A DNA stretch of 64,000 nucleotides from Diphasiastrum complanatum (GCA_029204225.1 MU832131.1:21694-85693), one strand, 5' to 3'. Positions 1-11,700 are shown, counted from the stretch's first letter. Notes: a model not told the origin generated them from the letters alone. Translations and numbers: made by a program.

Positions 1-315
1 GAATGTTATGCTCTTTGAAGATCCATCTTCTTCTCTCTCACTTTTTTGTTCATATCTTGCATTCTAGCCACTAGAATTGTGATTTCTTTGTTGCTATGGC
101 TTCACACGTGTGAAATGCAGGTTGTAGGCTCTGAAGTACGGACAGGGACAGCAAGTTTCTGTTTGTGGAAGCTTATGATCAGATCTTGATGTTTAGTTGA
201 TGTTTAGTATGCTTAACATCACAATTTCTATCATTTTTTCAATCTAGATGTGCATAACTTCCATGGCCAAGATCTTTATGAAACTTTAGCATCTTTTGGA
301 TCTGAGTTTTTCACA
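1..315 (+). repeat. 5' LTR (3' part only) of Copia element
   Basis: Direct repeat of 5207-5521, no mismatch seen. It ends in TTTTTCACA directly before the primer-binding site, giving the usual CA end. It contains the palindrome TTCACACGTGTGAA at 101-114 and a pyrimidine-rich stretch near 28-46. Because the TATA box of the matching 3' LTR is upstream of this part, what is visible here should be mostly R and U5. Confidence 0.93.
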
Positions 316-327
316 TGGTATCAGAGC
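316..327 (+). promoter_or_regulatory. Primer-binding site (initiator Met-tRNA)
   Basis: TGGTATCAGAGC begins immediately after the LTR end. It is complementary to the 3' end of plant initiator tRNA-Met, the usual primer for minus-strand cDNA synthesis in plant Copia elements. Confidence 0.93.
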
Positions 328-924
328 ATTAGGCGGCCAAATGTGCAGGTTTTGCCAGATTTAGAAGAGATTTGTGGGCGAGTTTGCTTTTGTAGCATTC
401 CAATCAAGTTTCTAGCTAAAAATCTTGTTGATTTATGTGTAGAAATTGGATCTTTGTGATCAAAACATCATTTGTATGCATTTCAATTGAAGTAGGGCGA
501 ATTCCCTCTGTACTTATCAGAATAAGGAGACAAAATTTGTTTTGGAAAGAGGGAGATGCAAGATCCAACAAGATCCTATTAGTTTTCCATTCTAGCATAT
601 AGTTTTTTGATTCAATTTCTTGCTTCTTCATGTCAAAAACTTCAAAATTGATGTAACCCTCTGATTTTCAGTTTGCTGAATGATTCAAGAGTGTATTTCA
701 ATCTTAGGAGTGAGGGAAAAGCAAGTATATTGAGGTTTGGTCTTGGTTTGATCAAGAAATCATAAAACTAGTGGCTAAAATTGAGGAAAAAGTGAGGAAA
801 AGAGAGAAAAAGTAAGGTTTTAGGTTCCAAATCTTTGTGATTTCTTCTTGTGTTTCATTTGTTGATTCAAGAGAGTGCTTAGTGCATTGGAACAGGTCAA
901 AGATCAGATATCAATCATTGCAAC
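328..924 (+). other. Untranslated leader of Copia element
   Basis: This stretch between primer site and gag start has no convincing open frame. It should hold the packaging/dimerisation signals of the genomic RNA, though none can be named from sequence. Parts of it (near 610-630 and 685-705) recur in reverse orientation at about 48.73-48.83 kb, which identifies that region as the leader of an inverted relative. Confidence 0.75.
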
Positions 925-3900
925 ATGGCTACAAATGGAGGCTACATGTTGGAAAGCAATGATAGGCTTACCTCCCTCAACTATTCTACTTGGAAAGTAA
1001 GGATGGAGTCTTTGCTTGAGATGAATGAGTTGATGGATATTGTTGTAGGTGTGGAGGAGAGACCTTTGGCACCTCAAGAACAATTGAGGTATGACAAGAG
1101 GGCAAAGAAAGCCCTTCACATGATCAAGATGAATGTGACAAATGAGCTTATCAAAGAGGTTGGTAAGTGCACATCATCTAGTGAAGCTTGGGAAGCCTTG
1201 AAGAAGGTTTATGAATCCAAGTCTACTTCTAGAGTGTTGACTTTAAGAAGGCAAATCTTTTCTTGTATGCAAAAGAAGAGTGAGAGTGGACATGCTTTTG
1301 TTTTGAGAGTTAAAGCATTGAATGATGAGTTAGCATGCATTAATGATGGCATAAATAATGAGGAGCTTGTTCAAGTGATTCTCAATGGCTTGTTGGATGA
1401 TCATGCTAATCTTGTTCAAAGTTATGCTATCCAAAAATGTTTACCAAGTGTTGGAGACTTGCAAGAGGTCTTGTTGGCTGAAGAATTCAGGTTGCAAGCA
1501 AGAGTGGGAGCATCTTCTACATCTCAAGGAGGAGAAGAGGAGGCAATGTTCTCTAAAGGCAAGTTCAAGGGCAAAGGTAAAAGCAATTGGTCTAAAGGGC
1601 AAGACCAAGGTGAGCACTCTACTTTTGGCAAAAAGAAGGATAGATCTAAGCTAAAATGTTTCTATTGTGGAGTCAAAGGGCATTTTGCTAGTGATTGTTT
1701 CAAGAAAAAGAGGGATCAAGGGGAAAAGCAAACCAATCTAACTATTGATGAGGGTGGGGATGAGCTTCTTTCAAATGATGCTTTTGTTATGTCATCTTGC
1801 TTGTTGGCTAATCATGGAGACATTGATCCTTGGTGGATTGATAGTGGAGCCACTTCTCATATGACATATCATAAAGAGTATTTTTCATCTTTAATGGCAT
1901 TTGATGGTGATAGGAAGGTAATCTATACCGCAAATGATGGTGAGTGTACAATCAAGGGGATTGGCACAATTCCTATTTCACTTTCTACAAATAGGAATAT
2001 AGAATTGAAAGATGTTTTGCTCATTCCATCCATTACCAAGAACTTACTTAGTGTAAGCCAAATGCTTGACAAAGGATTCAAAGTTGAGTTTGATGGTGAT
2101 GCTTGCTTGATCAAAAAGGGGTGTAGTATCATTGCAAAAGGGAAAAGGCAAGGGAAATTGTTCAAGCTTGATGCATGTGTTGTTGCTAACCAAGTTGGAT
2201 GCATGGCAAATGAACAAATGTCAATTCAAGAGGTATGGCATAAAAGGATGGGACATCTCAACTACAAGGCCTTGGAGGTAATAGCCAAAAAGGAGGTAGT
2301 AAGGGGACTTCCCAAGTCTCTTACTTGCTTGAATCATGTTTGTGAAGAATGTGCTTTGTCTAAATCACATAGATTGCCATATACTAGATCTATATCTAGA
2401 TCTAAGATGCCTTTTTCTCTCTTGCATTCGGATATTCATGGTGTTACTACAATTAGCAATGGAGGTGCTAAGATGTATGTAACTTTCATTGATGATTTTA
2501 GTAGATTTTGTTGGGTTTATCTACTAAAGAGCAAGGATGAGGTGTTTGATGTGTTTGTCAAGTTCAAAGTTGCTATTGAGACTCAATTTACAACCAAAAT
2601 CAAATGCTTGAGGAGCGACAATGGTGGTGAATACATTTCTAACAAATTCAAAGCCTTTTGCGATGAGCATGGGATCAAGAGGGAGTACACATGTCCAAGA
2701 ACACCACAACAAAATGGAGTGGCCGAGAGGAAGAATAGAACCTTGTGTGAGAGTGCAAAGGCAATGAGATTGAATGCTAATCTTCCTAAACCTTTTTGGA
2801 GTGATGCTTTGTTGTGTGCAAATTTCCTATGCAATAGATGGCCAAGTGTTGTATTGGAAGGAAAAACCCCTTTTGAAGCTTTGTTTGGTATGAAGCCTAA
2901 TGTCAAGTTTCTAAGAACTTTTGGATGCATTTGCTACTTCAACATTACTCTTGATGATAGAACTAAGGAGGATCCATCTTCAAGAAAGGGCATTTTTGTT
3001 GGTTATAGTGAAGTAAGCAAAGCATATAGGATTTATGTTCCTTCAATCAAGAAAGTGTTCACAAGTAGGGATGTCATTTTTGATGAAAATAACATTCCAA
3101 AAGTTGTTTCAAGTGATGATGGTGTTGTTGCAACTAATGTGCTTGATGACAATGGAGTTGATGACACATTGGATGTGGATGTTGAAGAAGCCTCTTCAAG
3201 TCAAATTCCAAGGAGAACTCCAAGGCATAAAGTGAAACCCTCAAGGCTCACTTATGATGGCAAAGGTAAGCAAGTGGTGGATGGATCCAACTATGCTTTC
3301 CTAACTTCTTTTGATGTACCTTCATGTGTAGATGAAGCAAGGCAAAAAGAGGAATGGATCCAAGCAATGGATCTTGAGTTTGAAGCACTTATGAAGAACA
3401 ACACATGGAGATTGGTGGAGCTTCCAAAGGGCAAAAGTGCAATTGGATGCAAATGGATCTTCAAGGTAAAGACAAATCAAGATGGATCTATCAACAAGTT
3501 GAAGGCAAGGTTGGTGGCTAAAGGTTATGCTCAAGAGCATGGCATTGACTATGAGGAAACCTTTGCACCCGTGGCAAAGATGGTGAGCATAAGAGTAATC
3601 ATTTCCCTTGCAACTCTTTATGGATGGGATCTTTGGCAATTAGACATTTCTAATGCTTTCTTGAATGGTGATCTTGAAGAGGAAGTCTACATGGAGCAAC
3701 CCGAGAGCTATGTTTCTCATAGCAAGCCTAATCATGTGTGTTTTCTACAAAAAAGTTTGTATGGTCTTAAGCAAGCACCAAGGAGTTGGTATGCTAGGCT
3801 TAACTCTTTTCTACTTTCTCAAAACTTCACTATGAGTGAGTATGATCATTCACTTTACTTTAGAATTAGTGCTAATGATGTTACAATCCTTCTAATTTAT

Positions 3901-4873
3901 GTGGATGACATTATTTTAAGTGGAGGGAACAAGGAAGATATAGAAGATATCAAGAAAGCACTAAAAAAGGAATTTGAAGTGCATGATCTTGGTCTTTTGA
4001 GCTATATCTTAGGAATAGAAGTAATTAGAACTTCTCAAATCACTTTTATTTCACAAGAGAAGTATGCTATTTCTATTCTCAATAGATTTCATATGGTAGA
4101 TGCAAATCCTATTGATACACCTATGGAATCACATGTAAAGCTAACTATAAGAGGTAATGAAAGATCCTTCGAGGACATTACTCTCTATAGGAAGCTAATA
4201 GGTTCTCTTATATATCTAACCATCACAAGACCTGATTTATCTTATTGTGTTGGTAGATTAAGCCAATTCATGCAAGATCCTAGCATAGAACATTGGAAAC
4301 TAGGAAAGAGGATCTTGAGATACATCTCGGGAACAAAAGATTTTGGCATTGTTTATAGAGGCTCATCACCTAACTTATTTGGTTTTTCAGATTCAGATTT
4401 TGCAGGAGACCTTATGGATAGAAAATCCATAAATGCACATGCTATTTTCATAGGTGATGGAGCTATCTCATGGATGTCGAAGAAACAAGCAACTATATCA
4501 CTTTCTTCTAGTGAGGCCGAGTACAAAGCTTTGACATCATGCACAAAGGAGATGGTGTGGATCAAGAGGATGATTATGGAGCTTCATTTGCTGGATTTTT
4601 CAGAGAGTCCAATCATCTTTTGTGACAACCTTTCAGCCCAAAGTCTAGCAAGCAATCCGGTTCCATGCAAGGAGCAAACATATCGAGGTGGCTTACCATT
4701 TTGTGAGAGAACAAGTGTTGGCAAAAGAGATCAAGCTTGAACATGTCCCATCAAAGGAATGTGTGGCTGATATCTTTACCAAAGCATTGGGAAAGGACTT
4801 ATTTTTCAAGCATAGAACAAGTCTTGGTGTACTTTCTAAATCTATGCTAAAACTAGTTGAAGAGGGAGTGTGA
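925..4873 (+). pseudogene. Copia gag-pol polyprotein, open except for a C-terminal frameshift
   Basis: One frame is open from ATG 925 to 4740 (1271 codons), then reading must move to another frame (about 4688-4873) to finish RNase H. Seen in order: Gag (about residues 1-220); zinc knuckle CX2CX4HX4C, C245 to C258; aspartic protease DSGA at D306; integrase zinc-binding region from H439; integrase catalytic triad D503, D565, E601, with the D-35-E spacing; reverse transcriptase with YVDD at 992-995; RNase H with D1156/D1158, E1197 and D1234. The break lies near 4655-4665, where comparison with the relative at 47.9 kb suggests loss of two bases, so the last 60 or so residues of RNase H are out of frame. 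The correct stop lies three bases into the 3' LTR. All catalytic residues named here lie before the break. ATG 925 was chosen as the first Met of the frame and sits before a typical Copia Gag N-terminus. Confidence 0.93.
4859..4868 (+). promoter_or_regulatory. Polypurine tract
   Basis: GAAGAGGGAG directly precedes the 3' LTR, which starts TGTGAAAA. The same ten bases precede the LTR of the relative at 48112. This is the expected plus-strand primer site of the element. Confidence 0.85.
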
Positions 4874-5521
4874 AAAATTGTCAACTAGTAGTATTTTCCT
4901 AACTTGAGATTTTGTAGGCCTATGGCCAAATAAAAGTTAGAGATAGGTTCATACATGTATGTAGAGGCCCAAAGTATGTGTACACTACTTTTGAGGTCAC
5001 ATTAATTAGAGGAGGTCGAGTGTGGAGCTCTTCTATTGGCTCATAATTTGGTGCATTCCTATTTGACCAAATTTCTAGGTAGATGGGTGAATCCTATTGG
5101 ACCCCAATTTTAGCCTATCATAAGACAAGTGGCCAAGAGGCACTATGGCTGCTATAAATAGCCATCTCCACGAGTATGTACACATCTCATTTTCATTCTA
5201 TTGAATGAATGTTATGCTCTTTGAAGATCCATCTTCTTCTCTCTCACTTTTTTGTTCATATCTTGCATTCTAGCCACTAGAATTGTGATTTCTTTGTTGC
5301 TATGGCTTCACACGTGTGAAATGCAGGTTGTAGGCTCTGAAGTACGGACAGGGACAGCAAGTTTCTGTTTGTGGAAGCTTATGATCAGATCTTGATGTTT
5401 AGTTGATGTTTAGTATGCTTAACATCACAATTTCTATCATTTTTTCAATCTAGATGTGCATAACTTCCATGGCCAAGATCTTTATGAAACTTTAGCATCT
5501 TTTGGATCTGAGTTTTTCACA
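4869..5521 (+). repeat. 3' LTR of Copia element (653 bp)
   Basis: It starts TGTGAAAA after the polypurine tract and ends TCACA at 5521. A TATA box (TATAAATA, 5153-5160) lies about two-thirds along; a C/T-rich run follows from about 5230. The palindrome TTCACACGTGTGAA is at 5307-5320, about 200 bp from the LTR end. U3 is therefore about 300 bp, and the palindrome lies in transcribed R/U5. Confidence 0.92.
5153..5160 (+). promoter_or_regulatory. LTR TATA box
   Basis: TATAAATA inside the 3' LTR, about 285 bp after its start and followed some 70 bp later by a pyrimidine-rich run. The position fits the core promoter of the element. Confidence 0.7.
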
Positions 5522-5943
5522 AAATCTCCTCCTTTAAGGCTTACCCTACTAGAGAATGGAGGGCCTGGATTAACTTAATTTGTTGCAAGATCAATATTGT
5601 ACAATACAATGTGAAGTAATTCTACTTGGATTGGAAGCAACTATGTATCCGTGGATGACAACAAAAATCAGTAAGACTGGACGAGCCTAGACACATCTAA
5701 TACTACTAATCTTAGTAAGGTGCAAATGGATCAACTTGATGAGCAGGCACATTGATATCTTCTAGATAATACATTGCTGGGTCTATGTAGTCGGAATCAA
5801 CTTGTGTGATAGACGATGTAGCAATATGTTGACTCTCTACAAAAGACTGTTGTTTTAGATGGGGAGCGATCGACCTTGGATAATAAGGTTCTGGTAAGAG
5901 TCTGCGGGTTTCAATTCTCTACTAATGGCCTTGGGTAACCCGA
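5522..5943. other. Unassigned flank between Copia LTR and Gypsy gag
   Basis: No convincing gene on either strand. The minus strand continues downstream of the gag piece at 5944-6378 and may be decayed gag/pol from that element. The phrase near 5536-5560 resembles words in the 9.5-kb region, which suggests shared repeat origin. Confidence 0.4.
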
Positions 5944-6378
5944 CTAGGAATAATTTAATGGCCATTTTTTGGTGATTGTATCATCAACACACTCTACCTT
6001 GAGATGTTTAAAACGCTTAGAATAGGTGTGTACCGACTCCTTGCCCTTCATTTTGATCTGAGTCATTTGGCTAAATGGGCTTTGGTTCAGCTTAGATGGT
6101 TTGGATTGCGTGATGAGAGATTTTTCTATGGTTTCCCATGACTCAATATTTGTACTCTCTAGATACAAATACCACTCTTTCGCATCGCCATTGAGAATAA
6201 TTGGAAACAACCTTAACTTTTCAGCTTTAGACCTGTCTGTCTCCATAGAATTTACAAGCGTTATCAAAATCTTGGAGCAACCTGACTGGGTTCGATTATC
6301 CATTGTACTTTGGGCATTGATTCTCAAAATCCTCTTATCTACTCGTGGTGGAGGCGGATTGTTTGTCTCCCCTGACAT
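5944..6378 (-). pseudogene. Ty3/gypsy Gag fragment
   Basis: A 144-codon minus-strand frame shows the core of a Ty3/gypsy capsid domain: a DAKEWYLYLE-like block (tryptophan before a short acidic stretch), then SWETIEKSLI, then F/P...QIKMKGKESVHTYSKRFK, spaced as in plant retrotransposon Gag. No zinc knuckle or protease follows in frame, so it is truncated. On the minus strand it follows the non-coding repeat of 6640-8010 and could be the gag of the same element, which would make that repeat a long leader; this is inference. The start at 6378 is simply the first Met. Confidence 0.75.
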
Positions 6379-6639
6379 TGTGGTCTAAGATAGATGATTC
6401 TATACACAGTGGTTAGATGATGAATGTGGAAGGTATTCACAAGATGATGATCTTATCACGAGGAATCTATGGCTTTCTACTAGATCATGTCTAAGGCGCT
6501 TTCCTACTAGAGTGCCTAAGGCTATTTCCAACTAGATTGTCTCATGATAGGATGTGGAAAGTGGATTTGTGCATGGCTATGTGTAGTGCATCTGATGATA
6601 GATCAGTTGAAATTCAGATAGAATCTAGTGCAATATGCA

Positions 6640-8010
6640 GATCACATCACACAATCACCATAGCCACTCCTCACAAGCTATAGATGGCACAACAAAAGTT
6701 ATTAGATTACAAAGAAACAATGTACATATAGAGTATTCACAAACTGCATGAAAAGGCAGTTGTCCTAAAATTGGCCTACCACCTGTCAAACTAAGGTCGG
6801 GCCCAATATGGCCAAATTCGACCGACAAACTTCGACATGGCTCAAACTGAGGAAATCCCACTGCCACCATGAGACTTACATCCTCCATCTAGCTAGGTTG
6901 ACATCCTATCAGACACTTACAAGCACAGACCTATAAAGCTGACATAAATGAGCGACTGAGGCTCAACCTGAGGAAATCCTACTGCCACCACAAGATTGTA
7001 CCCTCACTAGATAGACAGCCAGTAGACAATGACAAGTCAAAGAGCATATCAAATGAGTACTTTATTCCTGACGTAGCAAATGCACAACCACATACAACTC
7101 CGACTCAGATCTAGAATCCCGTGACAAGGCAACATGCAAGCCCACACACGCTCATGCAAACCAACATGAATGATAAAGTGTCAAATACATGACCAAGGCC
7201 TGTCCATAAGTGGTATCCTGTCGTACCAACACCTGTGTCACCTGTAGATCCGCTACTATACCACTGGTCACCAAATCAGGACCTCAACTATGGCCTGCAC
7301 CTGTACCAAGATGCCCTCATGTCCAAGCATATCCACCCCAATGGACTCGTCATCCACATACTATGCTCACCTGATGTCTCCGATCATGGTCACCATCTTG
7401 CTAGACAAGCCGAACTCCAAAGCATCACCTGCTCCACTCGGCTCCTAGCATCTGCTTGCTCTCCTTGGCTATGTGCCACCTAACACCATGCCAACACAAG
7501 CATGTCCCTGAGTCGCCGCTCATGGGATCCCGAGACTATTGTCTCCCTGATCGTACTGAGGTATATGGCTCTGAGTGACTTTCTCTAGGCTTTCCCATGA
7601 TCTGACCACCTGAGAATCTGCACCATGGAAATTCCAACACCTGTGCCAAGCCTAGACTCCTGCAAATATAGTCAAATGCATGAAAGCTATAGATAGCTTA
7701 TCCACGCCCGTGATGGTAGATGTTTCCCCATTGATGCCAATGTCTAAAACTGGCCCCCTGCTGTAATGCCAACCTGTACTCCCAAATGAGCACACCATGA
7801 AGTCCTCACCATCAGTGTCCCATGCAGTAGATCGCTAGCAAAACACTCACCACAGTGTTTGCCCTCTGATCACACCCCGTGCGATCTCCATCAGCTCTCC
7901 AACCTAGAGCTGGCCGCTCAAAGCTTCACGCTTTGCCCATTTGCATTTGCAGCTTTCTGATCCATCATGAATCCCCATGTAAGTCCTGTCCATCAAATGA
8001 CTCAAGTCCA
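6640..8010 (-). repeat. Inverted, diverged copy of the non-coding element at 53.2-56.6 kb
   Basis: The reverse complement aligns by eye with plus-strand 55.04-56.42 kb in at least four blocks. They pair about 6900-7060 with 56140-56290, 7235-7360 with 55790-55970, 7500-7770 with 55240-55480, and 7770-7900 with 55130-55250. Identity looks moderate with small indels. Neither copy has a long open frame in register with the other, so the conserved sequence is non-coding. Boundaries are approximate. Confidence 0.8.
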
Positions 8011-9487
8011 ATATGAAATAGCTGCCCCTTGATGATCATCCCATGTCATCCTGCAGTGCTATCCCTGCCAGGTATCTCAATGCCATCCCTGATCACAAAG
8101 ATCCGAGCATCTACCCTGCAGTGCCCACCTGTATTCCCCCAAGCTAGCTCCAAGCTGCTCCTGTGAATGGTTCCAAACCACTCCCTGAAAATACACTGAG
8201 ATGTAAACTCCAAAGCCACCATCAAGTTCCTCACATGACTGTGCATGCCAATATCCCTCCAAGTGAACCTGTGAGATCTTCCATGGCCCAAACCAAATGA
8301 ACTGCACCCTACTGTGAAAAATGCAAAAATAAGCTTGGTAGAGGCCAAAAATCTTGTATATAGGATGATTACACATGTGTGGAGCCTGTTCCCATGTGTG
8401 AAAATAGTGTACTTGTCATGTACCATAATCATATAGGTTGTACATATGATTTAATTCAAGTTCTAGTGGCTAAAAAAGCCAAAAACTAGTTTTCTAGACA
8501 TATGACACATGGCATCAATCTATTAATTGCATGAGCCACATCCTTTGGTTAGGTGTCACATCCCATGTGTAGAGGATAGCTCACATGTGTGGAATAAGCT
8601 GAAGTAGACAAATTTTGACTTCTAGAAGATTTTCAATGACCCACAGATGGATTTGGCAAGTATTGATGAGGCTACAGTAGGGTCGGCGAATTTTGTTGAG
8701 TCACCCACATAGTTGTGCGAGTTTGATTTTGACCAAAAATGGGTTGACTGCTTAAAAAACAAATTTTTTTCCATGAAACAAATTTGCACGAGGGCCTAGG
8801 AACTCGCTCATGATGTGTTGGTTCCAATGGTAGGCGAATTTTGTCTTGAAGTTTTTTTAGAAAAATTTATGTTTGAGTCGTTGTTTTTTGACAAGGGTAG
8901 GCTTCAGAGAATTCGCACAATGGTCTGATGGATTTGGCACTGTGGGATCTGCACTCTTGGTGATGGGCGAATTTGTCTGAGCTGGTTTGGTATGGATTTG
9001 TTGTCAAAAAACGGGCCAAAATAGCTGGTTGGTCCACTTTTTGGCCATACAAAAACTCGCAGAGCTGATACTCAAATTCTTGAGGCTCCGTTTGGGCTTT
9101 GTAGTGATGGGCGAGTTCTGTTACGCAGGTTTGATGCAAAAAAATGAGGAAACAATTCAAAAATGAAGAAAATGACTATAAAACCCTAATTTGGAACCAA
9201 GGGGCTTGGTTCCTCCACTGTTACCAAAAAGATGGCTGTGTTTGAGAATGATGGGAACGAGATGGAGTCCAAAATCTGCAAGAAAATAAGGTTAGAACAC
9301 TAGTAGAAAAAAGGTAGCGAAAAAAATGCAAAGAGAGGGTAAATAGAGCAACAACTGCACCAATGTTGACTTTTAGGGTTCCAACTCCTACTATGGCTTC
9401 CCACAACTAGTAGGGTTAGTGTATCTCTTTCGCTATGGCTACCCAACTAGAGGAGAGAGGGTTCCTAAAAGACATTGAAGTATTCCA
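8011..9487. other. No gene seen; possible continuation of non-coding element
   Basis: Two minus-strand frames of about 100-130 codons overlap at 8046-8432, but they have no recognisable motif and lie in sequence contiguous with the non-coding repeat. Near 8600-9130 the words GGGCGAATTTTG/TTGATGGGCGA recur irregularly, so it looks like decayed repetitive DNA. Confidence 0.4.
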
Positions 9488-9569
9488 TTCTATGTTCACT
9501 TGCACGACAAACCCTCTAAGGCTCACCCTTCTATGTTCTCTTGCATAACAAACCCTCTAAGCCTCACCC
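9488..9569. repeat. 41-bp tandem duplication (2 copies)
   Basis: Units 9488-9528 and 9529-9569 share TTCTATGTTC...CTTGCA...ACAAACCCTCTAAG.CTCACCC with a few substitutions. A partial third start (TTCTAGAGAG) follows. Confidence 0.85.
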
Positions 9570-10165
9570 TTCTAGAGAGAGAATGTGATCAAAAATTAGT
9601 TCCTTAAGGCAGCCCCCCAACTAAGGAATGTCCTAAATTAGCTCTCTAAGACTTCCCCCAACTAGAGAGTACCCTAGATTAACCTAACCCTAACAACCAA
9701 TATGGCTGCCCCCAACTAGTGATTTCTTACCTAAAGTCTAAACAATTATACTTAACTCCACAAGGGAATGATAAACATGGTGAGAGATAATATTTCCATA
9801 AGCACATTCACCATAACATAAAGCTAGTTGAGGAAAGCTTAGTGGGGCTCGAGCACCTACCAGCAAGTATTCTATCCACAACTGGGAACACAAGTTAAGC
9901 AAGAATATAATAGTATATTAAAGCTTGGACTTATACAAGTGTCACTTAAGGCTCCCAAATCCACTTCTATATATACAATGAGTGGTAGGCCCATATGCTA
10001 AGATGCTTATGGAATACTCCCAAGGCTTATTGCTAAGTTATTCTAAGAAGTGACTTCTTGTATGAAGTTCACTTAACAAAATAAACTTAGAACTTCTAAA
10101 ATTAGAATTAACTTTAAACTTAGACTTTCTAAGTTTAAAGTATTACAATTATTTCTTGGTAATAC
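9570..10165. other. AT-rich sequence without gene
   Basis: Contains repeated short words (CCCAACTAG, AACTTAGA/CTAAGTTTAAAG). No coding pattern or structured RNA was recognised. Confidence 0.4.
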
Positions 10166-10177
10166 TTAAACTTAAAT

Positions 10178-10264
10178 GCTTCTTGGTTTCCAAGGGGAGG
10201 CTCGAACCTGGGACCAAAGAAACTTTGGATGCCAAGCCAACCAACTGAGCCAACCCCGTTGGGT
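10178..10264 (-). mobile_element. tRNA-like SINE or tRNA retropseudogene with 12-bp target duplication
   Basis: On the minus strand this reads GGGGTTGGCTCAGTTGG, which contains a pol III A box (TGGCTCAGTTGG), and about 35 bp later GGTTCGAGCC, a B box. The T-stem and anticodon stem do not pair fully, so it is not a working tRNA. The 87 bp are bounded by identical TTAAACTTAAAT at 10166-10177 and 10265-10276, the signature expected of LINE-assisted insertion. Surrounding DNA is rich in TTAAACTTA-like words, so the repeat could partly be chance. No long SINE body is visible. Confidence 0.6.
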
Positions 10265-10409
10265 TTAAACTTAAATAGAAAAGGGTCTAACTCTAAGATT
10301 CCTAAGCATTATTGCTACAAAATTGAGATTACTTGTGGACTTACAAAACACATGCCACAATAACTCTTCTAATGCCACCATTAAATACAAGGATTCATTG
10401 GGGCTAGCA

Positions 10410-11362
10410 ATAGAATACATTATAGATTCTATAACAGACTAATAAGAAAATCTGCACATTTCTTGTTGTCTGCTTGAGTTCTAGGGCACATGTCTTTAGA
10501 TAGCTTGGATCTTGTCTATCGGTTCGAAGTTTTCCATGCCATATATGCGAAGTACACTGTTTAGATAGGACTCTTGGCTTATAGTAATCCTTCTGCTTGT
10601 GCGATCTCTGTTGATCTCCATACTGAGTAGGTAATGGACTGGGCCTAAATTAGTCATCTCAAATTCTGATGAGATCAAAGATTTGGTTTCATGCAGTATC
10701 TGATTTGAATTACTAATAATTAAAGAATCATCAACGTATAATGCTATTAGCTTGACCCTCTACGCTTGAGATATACATTTGAGTCTGCGAAGCAAAAAGT
10801 AAAATTATGCCGCATCAAGAAGTGATTGACTCTATCATACCAGGCCCTAGGAGCTTGCTTGAGGCCATATAGTGCCTTATGCAATTTACATACCAAACGC
10901 TCTTGGCCTTGAAGGACATAACCTTCTGGTTGATAAATGAATATTTCTTCTTGTATATATCCGTGAAGGAACACTGTCTGGACGTCCATCTGGTGAATGT
11001 CCAGGTCTTCTACAACAACTATAGCAAGCAAGATGTGAATAGATTGATGCTTTACCATTGGATTGAAGGTGTCAATGTAATCTATTCCATAAACTTGCTC
11101 AAATCCTTTAACCACTAATCTAGCTTTCCATTTGGATATTGATCCATTGGGCTTAAGCTTTAGCTTGAAGATCCACTTAGAGTCAATCGGTTTTATAACT
11201 TCAGGAGGATTATTAAGACTCTAGGTCTTATTCTTCATCAAGAAATTGCACTCAACATCCATAGAGACTTTCCAATTGTCTGCATCTGACATAGATAGTG
11301 CTTCTGCAACAGTGGTAGGTTCATCATGACTGATGAACACTTGAGGGACGAAGGTGGTACTG
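10410..11362 (-). pseudogene. Copia reverse transcriptase fragment
   Basis: Minus-strand frames at 10747-11115 and 10496-10678 carry Copia RT blocks: LVVKGFEQVYGIDYIDTF, QMDVQTVFLHGYIQEEIFI and LYGLKQAPRAWY, then TNLGPVHYLLSMEI. The catalytic YVDD block is readable in a different frame near 10727-10738. The N-terminal WIFKLKLKPNGS block lies at about 11125-11190. It is close kin to the plus-strand RT at 57.3-58.3 kb and ends abruptly near 10410, losing RNase H. Several frameshifts and stops make it non-functional. Confidence 0.88.
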
Positions 11363-11371
11363 TTTGATACA

Positions 11372-11601
11372 TGGGCAATCTAACTGTCCCTCAAATTCAA
11401 GGATACAATGGCAAGTGCTTTTCCATCCTTTGCTTCCCATACTGGGAGCATTTCAGATTCCGTTGATCTGGCTATCAAACCATTTATGTATCCTTATAGC
11501 TCCTTTTCGATCAAGATCATCCTCATCTTGAATTTCCACATGTGGAAATCATCTCTGTTGAGCTTGTTGATCAAGCGGATCTCAGAGGTTGAACCTTCCA
11601 T
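11372..11601 (-). pseudogene. Copia Gag N-terminal fragment lodged between integrase and RT
   Basis: Reading minus from ATG 11601, the protein begins MEGSTSEIRLINKLNRDDFH and continues with WKFKMRMILIEKEL before a stop. This is the standard start of Copia Gag (L.G.N...WK.KM...L). After stops it passes directly into the linker before RT. A primer-site-like sequence lies just upstream. Gag therefore stands downstream of the integrase piece (11727-12583), an order not found in a normal element, so this is a second, internally deleted copy fused to the first. Confidence 0.8.
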
Positions 11602-11700
11602 TATGATTGATGAATAGAGATTGAACACAAACATAATATAAACTAGCTCTGAAAACAGGAACATATTAATATACTAGACTCTAGTAAATCCAAAACCTCA

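Larger units (their letters stand above)
1..5521 (+). mobile_element. Near-intact Ty1/copia LTR retrotransposon (5' LTR cut by window edge)
   Basis: The element runs LTR - primer site - leader - gag-pol - polypurine tract - LTR. Bases 1-315 match 5207-5521 base for base by eye, so the part of the LTR visible at both ends appears identical, which implies a very recent insertion. Domain order inside the polyprotein (Gag, zinc knuckle, protease, integrase, reverse transcriptase, RNase H) is that of Ty1/copia: integrase precedes reverse transcriptase. The left part of the 5' LTR lies outside the window, so the target-site duplication cannot be checked; the five bases after the 3' LTR are AAATC. 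A relative of the same family, badly broken, lies at 47.0-48.7 kb. Confidence 0.95.

Noticed and set aside
8046..8432. 128- and 99-codon minus frames as a possible host gene
   Set aside because: They overlap each other in different phases, have no motif, and adjoin a non-coding repeat.
10178..10264. Functional tRNA gene
   Set aside because: T-stem and anticodon stem do not pair properly; only the A and B boxes are preserved.
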